From Desulfobacterales bacterium (GTDB lineage: Bacteria; Desulfobacterota; Desulfobacteria; Desulfobacterales; UBA5852): a DNA stretch of 6,551 bases. Numbering within the stretch: position 1 is the first letter of the stretch; the number at the start of each line of letters is the position of its first letter. Of this stretch, positions 1 through 6,551 are shown one piece after another. The notes under the pieces were generated by a model. That model was not told the origin of the DNA and did not search any database. It was given only the letters and a program-made list of their open reading frames with translations. Where the stretch lies: contig JAERRP010000859.1 of NCBI GenBank assembly GCA_016735415.1, positions 1-6,551 of the forward strand, read 5' to 3'. The position numbers were made by a program, and so were the translations under genes.

Positions 1-495
1 CCGATCCAGTTGCCGGCCGGCCGGTCCCATGATCCAGCGATAAAAAAAATAGGGGCCGAGCGCATCGGCGATCTCGCTGCCCTTGTTGGGCGGGCTCAGC
101 ATGACGATCCGGCTGCCGGCCGGCAATTGCCGGGTCTGAAGGTACTGCCGGATCATAATAGCGCCCAGCGAATGGGCAACCATATGAACAACGCGGCAAC
201 CGTCCTGCCGGCAGCGCTCCACCGCCGGAAGGAGATACCCGTCGGTAAGGGCTTCGACGGGCGCATCCGTGGAAGGGTAGCCCGTATTGTAAACGTGATA
301 CCCCCTGGCTTCGAGGTAGTCCGCCATGGGCGCCATGGAAGCCGCACGGCGTCCCAGGCCGTGCAGGAGAATGACGCACGGCACGGGCGCATCCGGTCTC
401 GCGGCCAGCGGTCCGGCCGCCCCGGCAACGCTCGGCGCTTCCAACCCCGACAGCAGTATCAGCAGCAGACAAAACGTTTGGCGCATGGCGATCAT
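1..495 (-). CDS. Exported alpha/beta-hydrolase, C-terminus cut off by the window edge
   Basis: The reading frame stays open to base 1, giving 165 residues and no stop. Residues 1-26 look like a Sec signal peptide: a short basic start, a leucine-rich core, then SVAGAAG as a plausible signal peptidase I site, so the mature enzyme should be periplasmic or secreted. The mature part begins with the hydrolase strand VILLHGLGR (41-49), whose HG forms the oxyanion region. The nucleophile elbow is AHSLG (107-111) with Ser109, an A replacing the usual first G. MLSPPNKGSEIAD (132-144) follows, and then RWIMGPAG (153-160), an arrangement typical of short lipase/esterase-like bacterial alpha/beta-hydrolases of about 220-250 residues. 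The catalytic Asp and His should lie in the missing part, so activity cannot be judged. Substrate is unknown; an ester or acyl substrate is only a family guess. Start: ATG at 495, or ATG at 486 three codons later; neither has a clear Shine-Dalgarno. It lies 29 bases after the membrane protein stop and is probably co-transcribed with it. One homopolymer (T8 on the coding strand) encodes part of YFFY. Confidence 0.85.
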   Translation of the reverse strand, partial: MIAMRQTFCLLLILLSGLEAPSVAGAAGPLAARPDAPVPCVILLHGLGRRAASMAPMADYLEARGYHVYNTGYPSTDAPVEALTDGYLLPAVERCRQDGCRVVHMVAHSLGAIMIRQYLQTRQLPAGSRIVMLSPPNKGSEIADALGPYFFYRWIMGPAGRQLDR

Positions 496-524
496 TACCG
501 GATGAGCGTTGCGCGGTCAGACGA

Positions 525-1238
525 TCAGGGCGACACAATCGCCTGCCGCCGGTTGGCCAGTCCGTGAAACCGGAACAGCAGAACGGTCAACATGAGCATC
601 ATGGTGATCGTCAGGATGGAATCCAAAACAAACGGCCAGAAAGGATTCAGCCCCAGGGCCTGCGCCAGTTGATCGATCAGAATCCGCAGGAGAATAAACG
701 TCATGAACAGGATCGACGTGCTGCCGATAATCGGCAGCATGAAAGGGCGTGTCATTTGATAACTGTTTTTCAGCGCCTGCCAGGGACCGTCGCCATCCAG
801 GACGATCCGGAATTCCACCAGCGCCAGCCGGGCATAGGCAATCACGGCCGGCAGGATGAAGGCCATAAAGCCGGCCCCGATAATAAGCAGGCTGATCATG
901 TTGGCCAGCAGCAGCTTGTCCCACAACCTCACGCCGACGACAAAGCCCTCTTGGAGAGACCACGGTTCGCCGGCCTCGATGCGGGCCAGTTGATAAATCA
1001 GGGCCCCCGTGTAAATGGGGTGGTAGAAGAAATCGAAAACCAGGGCGATCATCGGGATGGTCGGGCCCTGGCCCCCAGCCGTGGCTTCGACACCGGGTGA
1101 GAGAAAGCCGACTAGGATGACCGGCAGATACAATACCAGAAAAAACCGCAGCAGATCCCGGCGGTAGACGTGCAAAAAAAGCGCGGCTTCCTTCAGTCGT
1201 TTGAACGGCGAAAAATCCATCGGGAGATTGGGGGGCAT
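525..1238 (-). CDS. Multi-spanning membrane protein, YciC/UPF0259-like
   Basis: This is a 237-residue, strongly hydrophobic inner-membrane protein. Hydrophobic segments lie at about 29-48, 61-83, 107-132, 166-188 and 203-224, and a basic loop near residues 11-31 (KRLKE, YRRD) suggests a cytoplasmic N-terminus. The central stretch, a proline-ended helix followed by ARLALVEFRIVLDG and then WQALKNSYQMTRP (152-164), resembles the conserved core of the E. coli YciC (UPF0259) family and related glycine/proline-rich membrane proteins, where a helix is followed by a surface segment of the form 'A.. .S..L...'. That is recognition by eye, and the molecular function of the family is not established. I chose ATG 1238 because AGGA lies about 10 bases upstream. 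A TTG at 1247 in the same frame would add three residues but sits only one base after AGGAA. The gene follows a gap of about 350 bases after the RND gene, so it probably has its own promoter, and it precedes the hydrolase by 29 bases. Confidence 0.75.
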   Translation of the reverse strand: MPPNLPMDFSPFKRLKEAALFLHVYRRDLLRFFLVLYLPVILVGFLSPGVEATAGGQGPTIPMIALVFDFFYHPIYTGALIYQLARIEAGEPWSLQEGFVVGVRLWDKLLLANMISLLIIGAGFMAFILPAVIAYARLALVEFRIVLDGDGPWQALKNSYQMTRPFMLPIIGSTSILFMTFILLRILIDQLAQALGLNPFWPFVLDSILTITMMLMLTVLLFRFHGLANRRQAIVSP

Positions 1239-1248
1239 AACGCTCAAT

Positions 1249-1253
1249 TCCTA
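1249..1253 (-). promoter_or_regulatory. Ribosome binding site that decides the start of the YciC-like gene
   Basis: The coding strand reads TAGGA followed by 10 bases and ATG at 1238. The spacing is a little long but usable. The competing in-frame TTG at 1247 lies directly against this motif and cannot use it, which favours the ATG. Confidence 0.45.
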
Positions 1254-1317
1254 CCCATCAGACCGGCTCAGGGTTTAGGGTTCGCGCAAAAATAATCCGG
1301 GCCAATTTTTCATACCT

Positions 1318-1338
1318 GGGGGTTGATTGCAACCCCTG
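1318..1338. repeat. Inverted repeat, copy 1 of the GGTTGA..CAACCCCTG element
   Basis: Bases 1319-1336 form a perfect 7-bp stem, GGGGTTG pairing with CAACCCC around the loop ATTG. It lies about 80-100 bases upstream of the YciC-like ATG. No T-run follows on either strand, so a terminator is unlikely. An operator or a structure in the 5' leader is possible. The core recurs at 1379-1393. Confidence 0.5.
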
Positions 1339-1378
1339 TCAGACCGATCCCGGCCAGAGCCCGTGTGTTATGCCGGAT

Positions 1379-1393
1379 GGTTGACAACCCCTG
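1379..1393. repeat. Inverted repeat, copy 2 of the GGTTGA..CAACCCCTG element
   Basis: The sequence GGTTGACAACCCCTG matches copy 1 at all 15 bases apart from a 3-base TTG present only in copy 1. It has its own GGTTG/CAACC symmetry around a single A. The CAACCCCTG halves of the two copies start 55 bases apart, both upstream of the YciC-like gene, so they could be paired binding sites for one regulator. The symmetric arms are too close together to form a good RNA hairpin here, which favours a DNA-level role if there is any. Confidence 0.45.
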
Positions 1394-1587
1394 AAGTGCA
1401 TTGAACGGCCGTCTTCTTCTCGGCGGCCGGCCAGAAAGGCCCAATGGGAAACGCGATCGTGACGGAATGCTTCGCGCCCGCCACCATGCCCAACCTGTCC
1501 GATTACCGCATCATCAAACGGAAATTCTCACAGAAAAGAGGCAGGATACATCGGCGCTTAAAATGTGAAGTTAATTTAGCGCGAGCC

Positions 1588-4500
1588 CTAAGTCGCGGAT
1601 GACCCCGCCTGCGGACGCGAAGAGGCTGCCGGGGTTGTTTGGCGCCGGCCTGCAAGGCGGTGAAAATCTTCCAGAATCATGTAGCCGCAGGGAATCAGAA
1701 GCAGCGTGATCACCGTGGCGAACAACACCCCGAAACCCAGGCTGACGGCCATGGGAATTAAAAACTGGGCCTGGATGCCCTTCTCGACCAGCATGGGGCT
1801 CAACCCGGCAAAAGTGGTCAGCGAGGTCAACAGAATGGCGCGGAAACGAATGCAGCCCGCCCGTATGACGGCGTCGTGGCTATTTAGGCCTTCCTGTCGG
1901 AAACGGTTGGCCCGATGAATGAGTACGAGGCTGTCGTTGACCACCACCCCGGAAAGCCCCACGATGCCGAAGATACTGATGATGCTGAGGTTGAACCCCA
2001 TGATGAGGTGTCCCACCATGGCGCCCACAATTCCGAAAGGAATCGCCGCCATGACGATCAGGGGTTGGGAAAAAGACCGGAAAGGAATGGCCAGCAGCGC
2101 GTAAATTCCGAAGAGCGCAATGACCGAACCGTTTTTGACGTCCGCGAGCGACTCCCGCTGCTCCTTGCCCTCCCCTTCGATGGTGTAACGCAGCCCCGGA
2201 AACCGATTGACCAGTTGCGGCAGGGCCTCGTTTCCCAAATTCAGGCGGATCTCGTTGGCGTTGGCCAGGTCTTCATCCACATCCGCCGTTACTTTGATGA
2301 TCCGCAGGCGCTGGGCCCGTTCGATCTTGGCGTAGCCTTCATGCATCTGGACCTCGGCCACCTGCTTGAAAGGCACTTCACTGCCGTCGGGCGTGCGGAT
2401 GTACATGTCCTCCACGTTGCCCAGGGAGCGCCGTTCGGACTCGGGGTAGCGCACCTTGACCTTGACCTCGTCCTTGTCGCGCTGAATCCGCAGGGCCTCG
2501 GCACCGTAAAAGGCGTGTCGCACCTGGCGTGCCAGATCGTTCAGGGTAAGCCCCAGGTTGCTGGCAGCCGGTTTGAGCTTGAGTTGAAGCTCCTGTTTGC
2601 CCTGCAGAAAACTGTCTTCGATGTCGAAGACACCGGGGATGCGGGCAATGACGGACTTCAGCTCGTCGGCCGCCTGAATGAGCTTAACGTCGTCATCCAG
2701 CGACAGGTGCACCTCGATGGGATTGCCGGCCCGGTGCAGGGAACTGCGGAATGTAACCGCTTCGGCTTCGGGTACCGTGCCGATTTTGCGCCGCCATGAA
2801 CGCGTGATATCGAAGGTGCTGACGTCGCGCTGCTCCCCCTCCAGCATCTGGATGCGGATCTGTCCGAGATGGCTGCCGGTGGCCCCGGAATGCCGGCCGA
2901 TTTGAATCATGATATGTTCGAGCAGGGGCGGCGCCGCATCTGAACGTTCCGTCTCGTACTGCTTGAATACCGCCAGGGCATCCAGCTCCAGCCGGCTGAC
3001 GACCTGCAGGGTCTGACGTACGGGTGTGCCGACCGGCATGGTGATGTAGGCGCGAATCGTGTCGCCCTCTACCTTGGGCATGAAGGTAAATTTGATCCAG
3101 CCGCCCTGCCAGAGTCCGACGGCCATCAGAATCACGGCCACGCCCACGGCGATGGTGGCATAGCGCCAATGCAGGCAAAAATCGACCAGTCGGGCATAAG
3201 GCCCGTTGACGATGTATCTGAGCCAGCGCGAAGCCCGCTTTTCTTTCATCCGGCCGGTGGGACTCAGGGCCATGGCGCGACGGCTGTGCATGAGATGCGA
3301 AGGCAGGATGAAGAGCGACTCCACCAGGGATCCAAGCAACACCACAATGACCACGATGGGGATGTTGCGCATGAACTTGCCCATCACCCCGCCGGCCAGC
3401 AGCAACGGCCAGAATGCCACGATGGTGGTGAGCACCGCAAAAATCACCGGATGCCCGACCTCCAACGTCCCTTCCACGGCCCCGCGCAACGGTTTATCGC
3501 CGCTCTCGTAACGGCGGAAGACATTTTCCCCCACGATAATGGCGTCGTCCACCACGATGCCCAGCACCATGATGAAGGCAAAAAGGGAGATCATGTTGAT
3601 GGAGACGTCGAGCCGGGGCAGCAGCAGCAGGCCGAAAGCAAACGAGATGGGGATGCCCAGCATGACCCAGAACGCCAGGCCGATGTTAAGAAACAACCCC
3701 AGCATGACACCGACAAGCACCAGACCGATCAGCAGATTACGGGTGAGCAGTTCGATCCGACTGCGCAGGATTTGGGAACGGTCCCTCCTCAGGCTGATGC
3801 CGATACCTTCCGGAAGCGACGGCCGGATGCGTTCCACATAGGCTTTCACGGCCCCGGCCACTTCCAGGGCGTTTTGATCGGCCACCCGGTAGACATTGAT
3901 GAGGGCGGCGGGCTTGCCCTGAAAACGGGCAAAGCGGTCCACCTCTTCGAAACCGTCTCTCAAAATGGCCATATCGGCCAGAGACACCTTGCTGCCGTCC
4001 GGTCGGGTAATGATGGCGATATCACCATAGTCTTCGGCATAGTAGCGCCGCCCCTTGGTCCGGATCAAAATTTCGCCCGCGGCGGTTTTGACGCTGCCGG
4101 CCGGCAAATCCAGACTGCCCTGCCGTACCAGATCGGCCACCTGACCCAGGGTCAGACCATAGCGACGCAGGGTATCCTCGGAGATTTCAATATGGATCTC
4201 GGCATCGCGCACCCCTTCGATATCGGCCAGGGTGATGCCGGGCAGATTGATGATGTCGTCGCGAATCCGTTCGGCCAGGTGTTTGATGGTGGCTTCGGGG
4301 GCATCTCCGTAGATCGCCAGATCAATGACCTCGCGACGCCGGGTGATCTCCCGGATAACGGGTTTTTCAGCTTCATCCGGCAGGGTCGTAAGCTGGTCCA
4401 CTTCGGATTTGACTTCGTCCAACAGTTGTTTGAGGTCCCAGTCCTTCATGACCTCGATGGTAACCGTTCCCACGCCCTCGCGGGAGGTGGAATCGATGCG

Positions 4501-4737
4501 TTTGATGCCTGCCAGACCGGCCACCTGTTCTTCGATCTTGCGCACCACGCCTTCTTCGACCTCGGAGGGCGAGGCACCGCTGTAAATGGCCGTAATCCTG
4601 ATCAGATCCAGGGTGGTCTCGGGGAAAATCTCCAGTTTCATGGTTATTCCGGTCCACACACCGGTCACCAGGATAAAGGCCATCAGGAGATTGGCGGCCA
4701 CATAGTTTTCGGCAAACCAGGCGATCGGCGCTCTCAT
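1588..4737 (-). CDS. Efflux RND transporter permease subunit (AcrB/HAE1-like)
   Basis: This is a complete 1049-residue inner-membrane proton antiporter that takes substrates from the periplasm or membrane and passes them to the adaptor and outer-membrane channel. The length and layout are classical RND: TM1 at about 12-32, a periplasmic domain to about 332, TM2-TM6 at about 333-478, TM7 at about 527-545, a second periplasmic domain to about 867, then TM8-TM12 to about 1022. TM4 carries the proton-relay pair Asp397-Asp398 in [14 protein letters not shown]. In TM11, Arg964 and Thr971 (RFRAILLTS) match the AcrB Arg971 and Thr978. In TM10 the AcrB Lys940 position is Asn934 ([10 protein letters not shown]), so this is a variant relay. 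The missing lysine and the lack of heavy-metal (CusA) signatures place it in the broad HAE1-like group; the substrate cannot be read from the sequence. The ATG overlaps the adaptor stop as ATGA and has GGAGG seven bases upstream. The hydrophilic Ala/Ser/Arg-rich tail (1028-1049) is probably cytoplasmic. Confidence 0.96.
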   Translation of the reverse strand: MRAPIAWFAENYVAANLLMAFILVTGVWTGITMKLEIFPETTLDLIRITAIYSGASPSEVEEGVVRKIEEQVAGLAGIKRIDSTSREGVGTVTIEVMKDWDLKQLLDEVKSEVDQLTTLPDEAEKPVIREITRRREVIDLAIYGDAPEATIKHLAERIRDDIINLPGITLADIEGVRDAEIHIEISEDTLRRYGLTLGQVADLVRQGSLDLPAGSVKTAAGEILIRTKGRRYYAEDYGDIAIITRPDGSKVSLADMAILRDGFEEVDRFARFQGKPAALINVYRVADQNALEVAGAVKAYVERIRPSLPEGIGISLRRDRSQILRSRIELLTRNLLIGLVLVGVMLGLFLNIGLAFWVMLGIPISFAFGLLLLPRLDVSINMISLFAFIMVLGIVVDDAIIVGENVFRRYESGDKPLRGAVEGTLEVGHPVIFAVLTTIVAFWPLLLAGGVMGKFMRNIPIVVIVVLLGSLVESLFILPSHLMHSRRAMALSPTGRMKEKRASRWLRYIVNGPYARLVDFCLHWRYATIAVGVAVILMAVGLWQGGWIKFTFMPKVEGDTIRAYITMPVGTPVRQTLQVVSRLELDALAVFKQYETERSDAAPPLLEHIMIQIGRHSGATGSHLGQIRIQMLEGEQRDVSTFDITRSWRRKIGTVPEAEAVTFRSSLHRAGNPIEVHLSLDDDVKLIQAADELKSVIARIPGVFDIEDSFLQGKQELQLKLKPAASNLGLTLNDLARQVRHAFYGAEALRIQRDKDEVKVKVRYPESERRSLGNVEDMYIRTPDGSEVPFKQVAEVQMHEGYAKIERAQRLRIIKVTADVDEDLANANEIRLNLGNEALPQLVNRFPGLRYTIEGEGKEQRESLADVKNGSVIALFGIYALLAIPFRSFSQPLIVMAAIPFGIVGAMVGHLIMGFNLSIISIFGIVGLSGVVVNDSLVLIHRANRFRQEGLNSHDAVIRAGCIRFRAILLTSLTTFAGLSPMLVEKGIQAQFLIPMAVSLGFGVLFATVITLLLIPCGYMILEDFHRLAGRRQTTPAASSRPQAGSSAT

Positions 4738-5906
4738 GGGCGGCCCTCCGCGGCATCGTCGATCGGGCGCACTTTCATCCCGTCCGTCACCGCCCTCAAC
4801 GGGGAAAGGATGACCTGCTCGCCGGACCTAAGCCCTGCCCCGATCAGGACGCCTGCTTTCGACAGGCGGGCGACACGCACCTCGCGGAAGCGCAGCCGCC
4901 GGTCCTCGTCCACCACCCAGACCTGTTCGCCCGGACGCAGAGCGGCCCGCGGCAGCAGTGAAGCCTTTTCAAGTTTTCGGCCCTCGATTTCAACGGAAGT
5001 AAACAGCCCGGCCGCCAGCGGCGGCCTCCGGGCGTACGGATTGTCGACACGCACGACCACATTGATCAGCCGGGTTTTCGCATCTATCAGGCCTTCGGCC
5101 CGCACCACCCGCCCCTGCCATTCACGCACCGGTCCGGCAATCGCCACCCGGACGCGCGCGCGGGCGCCCTCCCTATCACCGCCGGGAAACCCCGGGACAT
5201 GGAACCACTGCAGGTGGTCCGATTCGAGCGGCACCACAATTTCGGCGGCCTGGGTGCCGTAAAGCGTGGCCACCCGTTGCCCGGGGGTTACATACTGGCC
5301 GATATCCACCATTTTTTCGCTCACAACGCTGTCGAAAGGGGCTTTGAGGTGGGTGCGTTCGAGTTGCAGCAGGGCCTTGCGATAATCCGCTTCCTGGGCG
5401 TCCAGCCCGGCCCGGGCGGCCGCCAGCTGCGGTTTGCGCGCCACCAGATCGGGCGGGTCAGTCCCTGGATTCAGGTCCAACCACTCCTGAATGGCCGCCC
5501 CGGACTCCTCCTGGGCCAGGGCGTATTTTGCCTCGGCATCCCCGACCCGCGCCGCCGCAAGGGTGACAGCCAGTTCATAGTCAATCGGATCGATCCGCAG
5601 GAGCTCCTCGCCGGCCTTGAAGGCCCCACCATTTACCAGAGAGGGCGAGATGTAGATGACCTTGCCGCTGATCTGGGGAACCAGCTGGGTATTCTGGAGG
5701 GGGCTCACCGTGCCCTGACCCTGGATTCTGACGGTATGGGGACCAACCTGCACCCTAACCACTTGAACAACAGGCGGTAGTGTTTCGACCACTTTTTTTT
5801 CCCGGGGCGCCTTATTGGCCTTGAGGGCGTAAAGCCCCAGCACCCCGCCAAGCAAAATCAGCAGACAGACGATCGATTGCAGTATTCGTTTTCTCAACGC
5901 GGTCAC
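4734..5906 (-). CDS. RND efflux periplasmic adaptor (membrane fusion protein, HlyD/AcrA type)
   Basis: This adaptor bridges the inner-membrane permease and the outer-membrane channel. From the GTG start it has 390 residues: a basic tip and membrane anchor (about 8-28), the first half of the lipoyl domain (about 65-106, with GTVSPLQNTQLVPQISGKV and the GG.F..GE.L..ID turn), an alpha-hairpin (about 107-183, Ala/Glu/Leu-rich), the second lipoyl half (LKAPFDSVVSEKMVDIGQYV, about 187-206), a beta-barrel (about 220-314) and a membrane-proximal domain to the end. There is no lipobox, so it is held by the transmembrane anchor. I prefer GTG 5906 because AGGAG lies 11 bases upstream and the anchor then starts within the first 10 residues, as is usual. 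An in-frame ATG at 5984 would give 416 residues, but it has no visible ribosome site, and the 26 extra codons are basic, low-complexity and only about half GC at third positions. The stop overlaps the permease start. Confidence 0.93.
   Translation of the reverse strand: MTALRKRILQSIVCLLILLGGVLGLYALKANKAPREKKVVETLPPVVQVVRVQVGPHTVRIQGQGTVSPLQNTQLVPQISGKVIYISPSLVNGGAFKAGEELLRIDPIDYELAVTLAAARVGDAEAKYALAQEESGAAIQEWLDLNPGTDPPDLVARKPQLAAARAGLDAQEADYRKALLQLERTHLKAPFDSVVSEKMVDIGQYVTPGQRVATLYGTQAAEIVVPLESDHLQWFHVPGFPGGDREGARARVRVAIAGPVREWQGRVVRAEGLIDAKTRLINVVVRVDNPYARRPPLAAGLFTSVEIEGRKLEKASLLPRAALRPGEQVWVVDEDRRLRFREVRVARLSKAGVLIGAGLRSGEQVILSPLRAVTDGMKVRPIDDAAEGRP
4745..4749 (-). promoter_or_regulatory. 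Strong ribosome binding site for the RND permease
   Basis: The coding strand carries GGAGG with a 7-base spacer before ATG 4737. It lies inside the last codons of the adaptor gene, and with the ATGA overlap it should couple translation of the two proteins while allowing fresh initiation on the permease. Confidence 0.8.
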
Positions 5907-5917
5907 GCTTGTTTCAA

Positions 5918-5922
5918 CTCCT
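5918..5922 (-). promoter_or_regulatory. Ribosome binding site supporting the GTG start of the adaptor
   Basis: The coding strand reads AGGAG, then 11 bases, then GTG at 5906. The spacing is longer than ideal, but it is the only Shine-Dalgarno-like match between the channel stop (6000) and the membrane anchor. The upstream candidate ATG 5984 is preceded by a C-rich stretch with no such match. Confidence 0.5.
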
Positions 5923-5999
5923 GTTTGCGGTCCTGTGAACCGAAAGGACCGTTTCTTTCCGCTTCCCGGGCGACGGGACGACATCCAGGCGGGACGGCA

Positions 6000-6551
6000 T
6001 TATTGACGATCCGGCACCGGGCCGGGATCGGCCCAGCTGCCCCCCAGGGCCAGATGAAGATTGACACGATTCACATACAACGCCAGATCCGCCTGGACCA
6101 GATCCTGTTCGGCCAGGAATCGCGCGCGCTGGGCGTCCAAAACATCGAGATAGGGCGTGAGCCCCCGCCCATAACGCTTTTCCGCCACCGCTTGGGTGGC
6201 GCGGGCTTCCACCAGAAAATTGACCACCCGGGAACGGCGCTCCAGCTGCTCGCGACGGGTCATCAGCGCATCCTCCACCTCGGCAAAGGCCCTCAGCACG
6301 ATCCGGGCATAATCCGCCACCCCCTGATCGTAACGCGCCTCGGCCGCCCGTTGCCGATTTTCGAGACGGCCGGCATCGAACAGCGGCTGGGTAATACCGT
6401 TGGCGTAGGTCCACAATTCGCTGTCGCTCCGGAGCAGCTGATCGAAACTGGTACTGGTGTAACCGAAACTGCCGGTCAGGGATATGCGCGGAAAGCGCTC
6501 CGCCAGGGCCTGGCCCACCCGCGCATTGCGTGCCATCAGGTGGGCTTCGGC
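6000..6551 (-). CDS. Outer-membrane efflux channel (TolC/NodT/OprM family), N-terminus missing
   Basis: The frame is open to the right edge, leaving the C-terminal 183 residues of a protein that is normally about 450-490 long. The visible part starts inside the second structural repeat: AEAHLMARNARVGQALAERFPRI leads into the beta-strand SLTGSFGYTSTS, then the conserved turn ITQPLFDAGRLENRQRAAEARYDQ, a long coiled alpha-helical stretch with EVEDAL (equivalent to the channel helices), and the signature RYGRGLTPYLDVLDAQRARF followed by a terminal helix ending in LHLALGGSW. These are hallmark motifs of the NodT/OprM-like outer-membrane factor family, whose trimers form a beta-barrel pore with a periplasmic tunnel. 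Whether it has the lipoprotein signal common in this family cannot be seen. The TAA stop lies 93 bases before the preferred adaptor start, consistent with the usual channel-adaptor-permease operon. A cognate role with the downstream pump is inferred from position. Confidence 0.93.
   Translation of the reverse strand, partial: AEAHLMARNARVGQALAERFPRISLTGSFGYTSTSFDQLLRSDSELWTYANGITQPLFDAGRLENRQRAAEARYDQGVADYARIVLRAFAEVEDALMTRREQLERRSRVVNFLVEARATQAVAEKRYGRGLTPYLDVLDAQRARFLAEQDLVQADLALYVNRVNLHLALGGSWADPGPVPDRQ

Larger units (their letters stand above)
1239..1587. other. Intergenic region of about 350 bases, no convincing gene
   Basis: This separates the efflux operon from the YciC-like gene and should hold the end of the first transcript and the promoter of the second, both on the minus strand. 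I find no hairpin followed by a T-run on the minus strand that would make a good intrinsic terminator, and no convincing -35/-10 pair. It does hold two copies of a GGTTGA..CAACCCCTG element (annotated separately). A short plus-strand ORF at 1444-1602 (52 residues) has AAAGG four bases before its ATG. Its first half has GC-rich third positions, but the second half loses this bias, it resembles nothing I know, and the antisense frame shares the same wobble position, so I do not call it a gene. Confidence 0.6.

Noticed and set aside
114..125. Perfect palindrome TGCCGGCCGGCA, repeated at 4095-4106
   Set aside because: Both copies lie in coding sequence and encode the same Leu-Pro-Ala-Gly-Ser with preferred GC-rich codons. 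Coincident codon choice explains them, although a genome-wide count would be needed to exclude a recurrent site.
10..567. A 185-codon plus-strand open frame at the left edge
   Set aside because: It is antisense to the hydrolase, which has a signal peptide and the HGLGR and AHSLG motifs. The plus-strand product is Arg/Gln-rich and shows no motif.
1275..1300. TGGC...TTGC on the minus strand resembling a sigma-54 promoter upstream of the YciC-like gene
   Set aside because: The GG and GC are about 14 bases apart, not the 10 required, so the geometry is wrong.
1381..1409. TTGACA on the plus strand resembling a -35 box
   Set aside because: No -10-like sequence lies 16-18 bases downstream, no plus-strand gene follows, and the hexamer is explained by the repeated GGTTGACAACC element.
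1554..1582. Weak hairpin just after the RND stop (GCGCT pairing with AGCGC plus a bulged AAA/TTT)
   Set aside because: The stem is short and bulged, the loop is long, and no T-run follows on the minus strand, so I cannot support it as a terminator.
3169..5262. A very long open frame of 697 codons on the plus strand, opposite the permease and adaptor
   Set aside because: Its product is rich in His, Asp, Gln and Gly with no recognisable domain, and it lies wholly antisense to two clear pump genes. GC-rich third positions in the real genes remove stops from the antisense frame.

Overview
This 6.55 kb window is GC-rich and tightly packed. Every gene I can support is on the minus strand, so it reads from right to left. 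The gene content (a tripartite RND efflux pump with an outer-membrane channel, and a secreted hydrolase) points to a Gram-negative bacterium. The RND pump family and the composition would fit a high-GC Desulfobacterota or other proteobacterium, but that is an inference with no marker gene behind it.

Layout, in transcription order. (1) 6551-6000: the C-terminal part of a TolC/NodT-type outer-membrane efflux channel whose N-terminus lies off the right edge. (2) 5906-4734: a periplasmic membrane fusion (adaptor) protein with an N-terminal membrane anchor. Its start is ambiguous; I prefer a GTG with an AGGAG ribosome site over an ATG 78 bases further upstream. (3) 4737-1588: a complete RND inner-membrane permease of 1049 residues, whose ATG overlaps the adaptor stop codon (ATGA). 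These three form one operon encoding a complete drug or hydrophobic-compound type efflux system spanning both membranes. The promoter and any regulator lie outside the window.

Between 1239 and 1587 there is a gap of about 350 bases with no convincing gene. It holds two near-identical copies of a GGTTGA..CAACCCCTG element, each an inverted repeat, lying upstream of the next gene and possibly a regulatory site.

(4) 1238-525: a five-segment hydrophobic membrane protein resembling the YciC/UPF0259 family. (5) 495-1: the N-terminal part of an exported alpha/beta-hydrolase (HGLGR and AHSLG motifs), cut by the left edge. These two are 29 bases apart and probably co-transcribed.

I see no RNA gene, insertion sequence, CRISPR array, toxin-antitoxin pair or other mobile element. 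The window looks like ordinary chromosomal sequence. The points worth a second look are local: the repeated element, the adaptor start region with a possible 28-codon coupled ORF, an A8 run in the adaptor gene, and the loss of the TM10 lysine in the RND proton relay.
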